From Elusimicrobiota bacterium (lineage in GTDB: Bacteria; Elusimicrobiota; Elusimicrobia; Elusimicrobiales; UBA9959): 56,787 bases of DNA. The translations under genes were made by a program, and so were the position numbers. Below are positions 48,056-55,075 of this stretch, in pieces. The stretch is from positions 1 through 56,787 of the forward strand of contig JACQWV010000031.1 of assembly GCA_016209085.1 (NCBI GenBank), written 5' to 3'. The notes below the pieces were generated by a model, which did no database searches, was not told the origin of the DNA, and saw only the letters and a list, made by a program, of their open reading frames with translations. Numbering within the stretch: the stretch's first letter is position 1; the number at the start of each line of letters is the position of its first letter.

Positions 48056-48532
48056 ATGAAATTGGAAACCAAATTAAAGAGTGGAATAATTGAAAGCATT
48101 TGTATAAGCGACAAAAAAGGCATTCCTAAAAAACAAGTTGATGTGGCAAAGTTTATTGAAAATTTTGGAATAGAGAATGATGCTCACGCAAACTCTGAAA
48201 CTCGCAAGCAAGTGAGTCTTCTTGCTATGGAATCAATAGAAAAGATGAAAAATTCAGGGTTAGATGTGACGACAGGTTCTTTTGCTGAAAATATCACCAC
48301 TTCAGGAATAAATCTTCTGTTTCTAAACATAGAGGCAAGACTTAAAATAGGGAAAGACGCGCTTATTGAAATTACTCAGATAGGCAAGAACTGCCATAAA
48401 AAATGCCCCATATTTTATAAGGCGGGTTATTGTGTTATGCCGACAGAAGGCGTGTTTGCAAAAGTCATAAAAGGCGGAACCGTAAAAAAAGGCAGTCTTA
48501 TAAAAGAGCTTAAGCCCTATGAGTACTGCTGA
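48056..48532 (+). CDS. MOSC-domain protein
   Basis: This 158-aa single MOSC domain has the family motifs GIENDAHA, VSLLAMESI, FAENITTSGINL and the conserved Cys in IGKNCHKKCPI. MOSC domains handle sulfur or sulfurated molybdenum cofactor. In bacteria short MOSC proteins are often fused to or beside MoaB/MogA, as here. A role in cofactor sulfuration or delivery is likely. It overlaps the next gene by 14 nt. Confidence 0.85.
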   Translation: MKLETKLKSGIIESICISDKKGIPKKQVDVAKFIENFGIENDAHANSETRKQVSLLAMESIEKMKNSGLDVTTGSFAENITTSGINLLFLNIEARLKIGKDALIEITQIGKNCHKKCPIFYKAGYCVMPTEGVFAKVIKGGTVKKGSLIKELKPYEYC

Positions 48533-49259
48533 AATCGTTACATTGACTGTTCTCATCTTTACTGCCGCTCTTCTGTATTCTTCAGTTGGACATGGCGGGG
48601 GTTCAGGTTATTTGGCAGCTATGGCAATCGTGGGAGTTATTCCAGCCATTATGAAACCAACTGCGTTAACTCTAAATATCGTTGTGGCAGCCATTGCTTC
48701 CATAAAATTCCTACAAGCTAAATGTTTCTCCTGGTCTATTTTTTGGCCTTTTGCTATTACCTCTATTCCCTTATCTTTTTTAGGGGGTTCTATAAAACTT
48801 CAAGCATCCGTTTATAAATTAGTCGTAGGATTAATTCTTCTATATACCGCGTACAGATTTTGGTTTATATCGCAAAAGACTGCCAATCAAAATTTGCGTC
48901 CTATTCCACTTTGGGCAGCTTTATTTGCAGGTTCGGCGATTGGTCTGATTTCAGGGCTTATCGGTGTGGGCGGAGGAATTTTTCTTAGTCCATTATTGCT
49001 TTTAATGGGTTGGGCAGAGATTCGTCATACATCCGGTGTTGCTGCTGTATTCATTTTGGTAAATTCTATTGCGGGATTAATTGGTCATGTCTCAAAAACT
49101 GCCTATATCCCTCTTGAAACAGGTTTCTGGGCAGTTGCTGCGGCAATTGGCGGTTGGACAGGCTCACACTATGGCAGTCAAAAATTTGGAAATTTAACCA
49201 TTGGACGATTGTTAGCGATAGTTCTCGTTATTGCAGGCTTAAAACTGATTTTTATATGA
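48519..49259 (+). CDS. TauE/SafE-family sulfite/organosulfonate exporter
   Basis: This 246-aa protein has about eight membrane segments and the family signatures SSVGHGGGSGYLAAMAI and GLISGLIGVGGGIFLSPLLL. Members export sulfite, sulfoacetate or related anions. Its position inside the molybdenum-cofactor and respiratory cluster, overlapping the MOSC gene, suggests disposal of a sulfur-oxyanion product and mildly favours a sulfur substrate for the molybdoenzyme. That is inference. Confidence 0.85.
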   Translation: MSTAEIVTLTVLIFTAALLYSSVGHGGGSGYLAAMAIVGVIPAIMKPTALTLNIVVAAIASIKFLQAKCFSWSIFWPFAITSIPLSFLGGSIKLQASVYKLVVGLILLYTAYRFWFISQKTANQNLRPIPLWAALFAGSAIGLISGLIGVGGGIFLSPLLLLMGWAEIRHTSGVAAVFILVNSIAGLIGHVSKTAYIPLETGFWAVAAAIGGWTGSHYGSQKFGNLTIGRLLAIVLVIAGLKLIFI

Positions 49260-49295
49260 TACAAAGCACATCGTTTTGAAGGAGAGAATTAAAAA

Positions 49296-50480
49296 ATGAT
49301 AAGTGTGAAAAAAGCCTTGAGCTCAGTGCTTAACAATTTTAATTGGGAGAAGGCAAAGGAAATGCCGTTATTGGATTCCCTGGGACATGTGCTTGGAAAA
49401 GACATTTTTGCGCCTGACAAACTGCCGAGATTTGATAATTCCGCAATGGATGGTTGCGTCATTAGGTCACAAGACACGAAAAGAGGAAAAAGAGTTTTGT
49501 TAAAAATAGTTTCCAGCATATTTTCCGGTGATGATATTAACGGATTGCTTATCAAGAGAAGGGAAACCGCACAAATAGCTACAGGCGCTCCAATTCCCAA
49601 AGGAACCAACGCTGTTGTGGCAATGGAAAATGCTAATGTTAAAGACGGATTTATTGAAATTGATAAAAAAATTAGCAAGGGAACAAATATAAGGAAAGCC
49701 GGCGAAGATGTCAAAGTTGGTAAAATTGTGGCAAGACATGGGGATTTGATAACCCCGGGATTAATTGGATTCCTTTCCTCTCTTGGAATCACCTCGGTTA
49801 AAGTGTTTGCGCCTCCAGAGGTTGGATTGATTGCGACAGGAAGCGAACTCGCTTGTGCTTATGGCAGAATCGGCAAATTTCAAATAAGAGATTCAAATAC
49901 CTCAAGCCTTGTGGCTTTGCTTAAATCTGCGGGTATAAATCCTGTTTTTGTTAAAAGGTTTCCTGATAAAAAAAACACTTTGTGTAAATTTCTTAAAAAC
50001 CTGAAAACACATTCCAACATAATCATTTTGGCGGGCGGAGTATCGGTGGGAGAACACGATTATGTTAAGCAGGAACTTGAAAAATTCGGGGTTAAAAGAT
50101 TGTTCTGGAAAGTTTCACAAAAACCGGGAAAACCATTATATGCCGCAATTAGAAACGGAACGATTTTTTTCGGATTGCCGGGTAATCCAGCTGCCGTGAT
50201 TACATGTTTTTATCTTTATGTGCTTCCTGTTATAAATAAATGCATGCATAAATTATCAATACATCTTCCTAAAACTTTTGCCATACTTGAAAATGATGTA
50301 AAAACGGATGAATGTAGAACGGTTTTCTTAAGGGCGCGTTATAAAAATGGCAGAGTAAAATTACTCAAAGGACAAGGTTCTCACATGCTTTTGTCCTTTT
50401 CAAAGGCAAATTCGCTATTTATGGCAAATCCCGGCAAACACTATAAGAAGGGCAAAAAGGTGCAAATTTTTCTACTGTAA
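49296..50480 (+). CDS. moeA: Molybdopterin molybdenumtransferase MoeA
   Basis: MoeA inserts molybdate into adenylylated molybdopterin. The 394-aa protein has FDNSAMDGCVIRS near residues 47-59, TGAPIPKGTNAVV, GLIATGSELA, LAGGVSVGEHD and GLPGNPAAV, covering all four MoeA domains. It has a strong GAAGGAGAG ribosome-binding site 37 nt after the TauE-type gene and ends the cofactor block. A new promoter follows. Confidence 0.94.
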   Translation: MISVKKALSSVLNNFNWEKAKEMPLLDSLGHVLGKDIFAPDKLPRFDNSAMDGCVIRSQDTKRGKRVLLKIVSSIFSGDDINGLLIKRRETAQIATGAPIPKGTNAVVAMENANVKDGFIEIDKKISKGTNIRKAGEDVKVGKIVARHGDLITPGLIGFLSSLGITSVKVFAPPEVGLIATGSELACAYGRIGKFQIRDSNTSSLVALLKSAGINPVFVKRFPDKKNTLCKFLKNLKTHSNIIILAGGVSVGEHDYVKQELEKFGVKRLFWKVSQKPGKPLYAAIRNGTIFFGLPGNPAAVITCFYLYVLPVINKCMHKLSIHLPKTFAILENDVKTDECRTVFLRARYKNGRVKLLKGQGSHMLLSFSKANSLFMANPGKHYKKGKKVQIFLL

Positions 50481-50543
50481 TTTTATAATATAATTAAAAA
50501 AATATCCCTCAATAACTCCTCGCGTACACCCTAAAAAAATCAC

Positions 50544-50572
50544 TTGACTTTTATTAAGATACTTAACATAAT
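50544..50572 (+). promoter_or_regulatory. Sigma-70 promoter of the 29-aa peptide cassette
   Basis: TTGACT (50544-50549), a 17-bp spacer and CATAAT (50567-50572) each match five of six consensus positions. The peptide ATG is 26 bp downstream of the -10. Confidence 0.7.
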
Positions 50573-50581
50573 ATTGTTAAG
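50562..50581. promoter_or_regulatory. Candidate operator overlapping the -10
   Basis: CTTAACA (50562-50568) and TGTTAAG (50575-50581) form a perfect 7-bp dyad with a 6-nt spacer across the -10 element. A bound dimeric regulator would block the promoter. Confidence 0.5.
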
Positions 50582-50597
50582 ATGTGAAGGAGGAGAC

Positions 50598-50687
50598 ATG
50601 TTATTTGAAGAATACATTGACTCCGAAGTGACAGCGACAACCGAGCCTCACTGCCCGGATACCTGTGACGAGCCGCCGGGAGATTAA
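50598..50687 (+). CDS. Candidate RiPP precursor peptide, 29 aa
   Basis: A 29-codon ORF encodes an acidic peptide beginning MLFEEYIDSEV and ending PHCPDTCDEPPGD, with Cys19 and Cys23. It has a consensus promoter, an overlapping operator-like dyad and an optimal AAGGAGGAG ribosome-binding site, and is followed by a 15-bp hairpin and then a radical SAM/SPASM gene. A short peptide with its own strong signals just ahead of a SPASM enzyme is the usual arrangement for thioether-forming or related radical SAM peptides. The two Cys in a Pro/Asp/Thr-rich tail are natural targets. The assignment is by context; I do not recognise the family. Confidence 0.72.
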   Translation: MLFEEYIDSEVTATTEPHCPDTCDEPPGD

Positions 50688-50710
50688 TCAAAATCAGGGA
50701 ATGCCTCTGC

Positions 50711-50750
50711 AAGCGGCGTCCCGACGCATGTCGGGACGCCGCTTCTTTAT
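50711..50750 (+). terminator. Perfect 15-bp hairpin between peptide and radical SAM genes
   Basis: AAGCGGCGTCCCGAC pairs with GTCGGGACGCCGCTT around GCAT, then CTTTAT. It could attenuate transcription so the peptide exceeds the enzyme. Similar CCCGAC...GTCGGG palindromes occur elsewhere (36119-36138), so it may be a recruited repeat. Confidence 0.55.
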
Positions 50751-50764
50751 CCGCCGACAAGACA

Positions 50765-51991
50765 ATGTATAAGCTGATAGATATTGTTTTTAAACGCCGG
50801 GATCCGGACATCTGGATGTATCATACCGCAAGCTCCTATAAAGTCCGCATAAACGAAGAAACCCTGTCTCACATGTCAAATCTTCTTCAAAAAACGGATT
50901 CCGTGAGCCTTTCCAAAGAAGAGAAATTTTTACTGGATAAGCTTCTGGAAAAGAAAATGCTTGTGGCGGCGGCAGAAAAAACCCGGCTTCCCCCTGTCAA
51001 AAACAAAAGCAGGCTTGATTCAATAGAATTAGAGTTTTCCTCTGCCTGTAATCTGAAATGCAGGCACTGCTTTGCGTCTCTGTCAGGCAGGAATATGCAG
51101 CCGGGCATCATTGGAAAAATCCTCAAAGGCGCGGCGGAACTTGACATCATAAACCTTGTTCTGAGCGGAGGCGAACCGCTCTTAAACCCCCTTTTTGCGG
51201 ACACCCTTCAAAAAGCCCATGAAATGAATCTGAAAATAATAGTAATGACCAACGGAGCCGATGTGGCTGATGAAACCGCAAAAATAATGGCTGAAAACAA
51301 GGTTGCGGAAACCGTGGTCAGTCTTGACTTTTTTAAACAGCACCATGATGAAATAAGAGGAGAGGGTTCTTTTGACAAAACCATAAAAGGAATCCGGACT
51401 TTTAAGAAATACGGGCTCAGCGTTTACGTAACGGCCGTGGCTTGCGATAAAAGCGTTCCTTTCATTGAAGATTTTAAAAAATTCTGCCTTAGGGAACTGG
51501 GAATTTCGCAAATCCGCCTTTCAGCCGCAATTCCCGTAGGACGCGCCTCCGACCCCCCTGCTTTAAAAGATTTCTACATATCGGACGAAAATCTCAAGAA
51601 AATATTCTCTGAAGAATGCCTGCAGGAACAATCTGGAAAAGGAAAAACCGGCGAATCCGAACTTAGAGGATTCCCCTGCGCGGCCTGCACTGGACAATTG
51701 TTCGTTTCAGCCGAAGGCATTGTGTATCCCTGCCGTTATTTCCAGAACCTCAATGAGCCTGTCGGCAGTCTTGACGGCCTAGAACTTGCTAAAATATATG
51801 AGAAAGCATGCAAACACGGTCCCACAGCTTTGTTTAAACCTGCTGAAATGAAGGCATGCGTTTCGTGCGAAAGTTTTGCGGCATGCAGGGGAGGCTGCAG
51901 GGCAAGGGCAAAACTGCTGACCGGAGACGTTTACGGCCCGGATCCCTTCAAGTGCAGGACTTATGGGAAAAATTTTAAATACTATACTTGA
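50765..51991 (+). CDS. Radical SAM/SPASM peptide-modifying enzyme
   Basis: This 408-aa protein has an N-terminal region of about 80 residues that resembles a degenerate PqqD-like recognition domain (YKVRINEETLSHMSNLL). A radical SAM core follows with CNLKCRHC (Cys95, 99, 102) and LSGGEPLLNP. The C-terminal SPASM domain has Cys305, 308, 323, 365, 368, 374, 378 and 397, including the signature C-x2-C-x5-C-x3-C. It should hold two auxiliary clusters and modify the 29-aa peptide encoded upstream. It overlaps the cysK-like gene by 29 nt, so a sulfur-amino-acid link is likely. Confidence 0.88.
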   Translation: MYKLIDIVFKRRDPDIWMYHTASSYKVRINEETLSHMSNLLQKTDSVSLSKEEKFLLDKLLEKKMLVAAAEKTRLPPVKNKSRLDSIELEFSSACNLKCRHCFASLSGRNMQPGIIGKILKGAAELDIINLVLSGGEPLLNPLFADTLQKAHEMNLKIIVMTNGADVADETAKIMAENKVAETVVSLDFFKQHHDEIRGEGSFDKTIKGIRTFKKYGLSVYVTAVACDKSVPFIEDFKKFCLRELGISQIRLSAAIPVGRASDPPALKDFYISDENLKKIFSEECLQEQSGKGKTGESELRGFPCAACTGQLFVSAEGIVYPCRYFQNLNEPVGSLDGLELAKIYEKACKHGPTALFKPAEMKACVSCESFAACRGGCRARAKLLTGDVYGPDPFKCRTYGKNFKYYT

Positions 51992-52922
51992 GCGCATAGG
52001 CAGGACTCCGCTTGTAAAGCTGAATAAAATAACAAAGGCTGTTTCTTCAAACATTTACGCAAAAATTGAATACCTGAACCCCGGCGGCAGCGTAAAGGAC
52101 AGAATCAGCCTGGCAATGATAGAAAAAGCCGAGAAAGCCGGAATTTTAAAACCAGGCGCAACCATAGTTGAGGCGACCGCAGGAAACACCGGAGCCGGGC
52201 TTGCAATAGTGTGCGCCGTAAAAGGATATAAAATGCTGTTCGTTGTGCCTGATAAAATGAGCGCGGAAAAAATAGATCTTTTAAAAGCCTACGGCGCCGA
52301 GGTTATAATAACGAAAACAGCGGTCCCTCCTGATTCTCCTGAAAATTACAATATGATGGCAGAAAGGCTTTCAAGGGAAGTCCCCGGAGCTTTCAGGCCT
52401 AATCAGTTCGGAAACCCGGCCAACCCCAAAATCCATTATCTGACTACAGGTCCTGAGATATGGGAAGACACAGGAGGAAAAATTGACGCTCTGGCAGCAG
52501 GCGCTGGCACGGGCGGAACAATTTCAGGCGCGGGAAAATTCCTGAAGGAAAAAAATCCCAATCTGTTCGTTGTCGGAGCCGACCCCGAAGGCTCAATACT
52601 ATCCGGCGACAGCCCGAAACCCTACAAGGTTGAGGGAATAGGCGAGGATTTTTTTCCTGATACCTATGATAAAAACATCGTTGATGAATGGTTCAGGATA
52701 ATAGATAAAGAATCGTTTGAAACATGCCGGAGGCTTGCACGGGAAGAAGGACTGCTGGTCGGCGGCTCTTCAGGAACAGCTGTTGCCGCCGCTTTGAAAT
52801 ATGCGGCTAAACTCAAAGAACCGGAAGAAATCGTAGTGATTTGTCCTGATACGGGCAGGAATTATCTGACAAAAATATTTTCCGATGAGTGGATGAAGGA
52901 AAACGGGTATTTAGAGGATTAG
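51963..52922 (+). CDS. Cysteine synthase / cystathionine beta-synthase-like enzyme
   Basis: This 319-aa fold-type II PLP enzyme has the PLP-Lys in GGSVKDRI, phosphate loop AGTGGTISG and the substrate loop EATAGNTGAG. It could be CysK (O-acetylserine sulfhydrylase) or, given the EATAGNTG-type loop and the following gamma-lyase-like gene, the MccA-type enzyme of reverse transsulfuration. No CBS-regulatory or heme domain is present. It overlaps the SPASM gene, so it may supply Cys or sulfur for the peptide pathway. The 3' end and stop are part of repeat H11. Confidence 0.85.
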   Translation: MGKILNTILERIGRTPLVKLNKITKAVSSNIYAKIEYLNPGGSVKDRISLAMIEKAEKAGILKPGATIVEATAGNTGAGLAIVCAVKGYKMLFVVPDKMSAEKIDLLKAYGAEVIITKTAVPPDSPENYNMMAERLSREVPGAFRPNQFGNPANPKIHYLTTGPEIWEDTGGKIDALAAGAGTGGTISGAGKFLKEKNPNLFVVGADPEGSILSGDSPKPYKVEGIGEDFFPDTYDKNIVDEWFRIIDKESFETCRRLAREEGLLVGGSSGTAVAAALKYAAKLKEPEEIVVICPDTGRNYLTKIFSDEWMKENGYLED

Positions 52923-52945
52923 AGGACTGGAGGATTAGAGGGTGA
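52913..52945. repeat. Octamer-like array H11 (cysK-mccB)
   Basis: AGAGGATT, AGAGGACT, GGAGGATT and AGAGGGTG run with period 8. The array carries the cysK stop, the ribosome-binding site and the GTG start of the next gene. Confidence 0.75.
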
Positions 52946-54096
52946 AATTTGAGACGAAACTCATTCATGCGGGACAGGAGCCTGATAAACAGACCGGCGC
53001 GGTCATAGTTCCCGTATACCAGACTTCCACTTACAAGCAGGACGCAATAGGAAAAACACGGGGCTGGGAATACTCAAGAACCGGCAATCCCACCAGGAAA
53101 GCTCTTGAAGACTGCATTGCGGCTCTGGAAGGCGCAAAATACGGGCTGGCTTTTGCCTCGGGACTGGCTGCCGAGACAGCGGTTTTAAACATTCTCAAAA
53201 CAGGCGACCACATAGTGGCCGGAGACGGCCTTTACGGAGGAACTTACAGGCTCTTTGAAAAGGTATTTAAAAAATGGGGTCTTAAAATAAGCTACGCTGA
53301 TTCGGCAAATCCGCCTGCTTTTAAAAAAGCGCTCAAAAAAAACACGAAACTCATCTGGATTGAAACTCCGACAAACCCTCTTTTAGCCGTAACAGACATA
53401 AGAAAAATCGCGGACACGGCCAAAAACTCAAAAGCGTTTCTGGTCGTTGACAACACTTTTGCCACCCCGCATTTCCAGCGGCCCATGGAACTGGGAGCGG
53501 ACGCGGTAGTTCACAGCTCCACTAAATATTTAGGAGGGCACAGCGATGTGATAGGAGGGCTTGTAGTTACTTCTAATACAAAACTTTATGAAAGCATGAA
53601 ATTTTATCAAAATGCCTTAGGCGCCGTGCCTGGTCCGTGGGACGCATGGCTTGTGTTAAGGGGAATAAAGACACTGGCTGTCAGAATGAAAGCGCATGAA
53701 ACCAATGCAAATATTGCCGCGGTATTTCTGAAAAAACATAACGCGGTTAAAAAAGTTTATTATCCCGGTCTCAAAGAACATGAGGGATATGAAACAGCCC
53801 GAAAACAGATGAGCGGTTTCGCTGGAATGATTAGTTTTGAATTGAAAGGACGATTTAAAGCCGCCGATGCTTTTTTAAAAAACCTAAAGGTTTTCACGCT
53901 TGCGGAAAGTCTGGGGGGAGTGGAATCGCTTGCCTGCTACCCGGCCACAATGACCCACGCCGAAATTCCGGAAAAAGAAAGAATAAAAAGGGGCATTACA
54001 GAGGGGCTGGTTCGCCTTTCAGTAGGGATAGAGAACCCGGATGACCTTATTAGCGACCTGAAACAATCTTTGAGCAAATTACTGAGGCAAGCATAA
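52942..54096 (+). CDS. Cystathionine gamma-lyase/gamma-synthase family enzyme
   Basis: This 384-aa fold-type I PLP enzyme of the Cys/Met metabolism family has YQTSTYKQ, SGLAAETAV, the PLP-Lys in SSTKYLGGHSDV and the C-terminal LGGVESLACYPATMTHAEI. Paired with the MccA-like gene it probably completes reverse transsulfuration (MccB), though gamma-synthase activity cannot be excluded. The start is GTG 52942, with an AGAGG ribosome-binding site supplied by repeat H11. The last codons (LLRQA and stop) lie inside the left arm of the inverted-repeat element at 54080-54296. Confidence 0.88.
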   Translation: MKFETKLIHAGQEPDKQTGAVIVPVYQTSTYKQDAIGKTRGWEYSRTGNPTRKALEDCIAALEGAKYGLAFASGLAAETAVLNILKTGDHIVAGDGLYGGTYRLFEKVFKKWGLKISYADSANPPAFKKALKKNTKLIWIETPTNPLLAVTDIRKIADTAKNSKAFLVVDNTFATPHFQRPMELGADAVVHSSTKYLGGHSDVIGGLVVTSNTKLYESMKFYQNALGAVPGPWDAWLVLRGIKTLAVRMKAHETNANIAAVFLKKHNAVKKVYYPGLKEHEGYETARKQMSGFAGMISFELKGRFKAADAFLKNLKVFTLAESLGGVESLACYPATMTHAEIPEKERIKRGITEGLVRLSVGIENPDDLISDLKQSLSKLLRQA

Positions 54097-54296
54097 ATAA
54101 TGTCCGCTTTGGCTGAGCCGATTTTTGAGCGAGACAAGGAACGAGGAGCGCGCATAACTTGGGTTATGTAAGCGACGAGTGACGCAGCCACCGCCTCTGG
54201 CGGGGTTCCGCCGTAGGCGGAATCGCAGCCGAGCGCCTTGCATCCAATCCAAATCTGAGTCTCCAAAGTAGGACATTATTTATGCTTGCCTCAGTA
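54080..54296. repeat. 217-bp element with perfect 26-bp inverted arms
   Basis: Bases 54080-54105 are the exact reverse complement of 54271-54296. The left arm includes the last 17 bases of the upstream CDS. The interior has CATAAC-4-GTTATG, CCGCC-TCT-GGCGG and TTCCGCC-GTA-GGCGGAA hairpins and no ORF. It fills most of the 302-bp gap before crp. Confidence 0.8.
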
Positions 54297-54360
54297 GCCT
54301 TCCGTATTTTTTGATATAATAATTACAAATCTATAGCGCTATTTCGTATTCGTATTTCCC

Positions 54361-54395
54361 GAACCACAGACTACGAATTACGGATAACGAGGTTA
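54361..54395. repeat. Degenerate heptamer array H12 (before crp)
   Basis: GAACCAC, AGACTAC, GAATTAC, GGATAAC and GAGGTTA run in register, with looser units upstream from about 54338. The last two supply the ribosome-binding site of the crp-like gene. Confidence 0.7.
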
Positions 54396-54398
54396 TAT

Positions 54399-55073
54399 AT
54401 GGTTTATAAAGCCCTTAAAAAGGTTTCTTTTCTGAAAGGCCTGGTACAGAAAGACATAGGCCAGATTCTGTCCATAGCAAAACACAAAAAATTCAAGGCG
54501 GGGGAAATCATTTTTCATAAAAGCGAAATAGGAAACCACTTTTTCATAGTCAAATCAGGCAAAATAAAGATATTCACTTTTCTGGGCCCGGAAAAGAAGA
54601 AAACTTTTGCTTTCCTTTCCAGAGGAGACATGTTCGGCGAGATGTCGCTTCTCGGCGGAAAAACCCGTTCAGCGTCCGCGCAGGCGATTGAAAACACCGA
54701 ACTCCTGGTTATAAGCAAAAAGAATTTCAGGGATTTGATTATGTCAAATCCGGATTTTACTTTTAAGCTTCTAAACACTGTCGTGGAAAGGCTTAACAAG
54801 GCAAATAAAGAAATAGAATCAATGCTGTTTCACAACATACTCGGCAGGCTGGCCGATTCAATCATTGAGCTGTCAAAAAATAACCATTCAACTCCGGTAT
54901 GCTTAAAAATAGACCAGAACGAACTCGCGGAATGCGTCGGCACCACCAGAGTGCCGGTCTGCAGGGCCATCAACATCCTCAAAAGAAGCAAGACCATTGA
55001 ATACAAAAGGGGCGAGCTGAAAATCATGGACATGCAGCGCCTCAAATCAATCGCAGGCTCCGGCAACAATTGA
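54399..55073 (+). CDS. Crp/Fnr-family transcriptional regulator
   Basis: This 224-aa protein has a cyclic-nucleotide-type beta-roll (about 10-125, GDMFGEMSLLGGKTRSA), a dimer helix (about 120-150) and a C-terminal helix-turn-helix (DQNELAECVGTTRVPVCRAINIL). It lacks the N-terminal Cys cluster of FNR, so cAMP, heme or another ligand is more likely than an oxygen-sensing cluster. The roll motif GEMSLLGGKTRSA is close to that of cAMP-binding members. Possible targets are the box at 22260 and the dyad at 50562. It ends 2 nt before hisS. Confidence 0.85.
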   Translation: MVYKALKKVSFLKGLVQKDIGQILSIAKHKKFKAGEIIFHKSEIGNHFFIVKSGKIKIFTFLGPEKKKTFAFLSRGDMFGEMSLLGGKTRSASAQAIENTELLVISKKNFRDLIMSNPDFTFKLLNTVVERLNKANKEIESMLFHNILGRLADSIIELSKNNHSTPVCLKIDQNELAECVGTTRVPVCRAINILKRSKTIEYKRGELKIMDMQRLKSIAGSGNN

Positions 55074-55075
55074 TT

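Noticed and set aside
50711-50744. Ordinary strong terminator after the 29-aa peptide gene
   Set aside because: The stem is strong but only CTTTAT follows and CCCGAC palindromes recur elsewhere, so I call it a possible attenuator, not a certain terminator.
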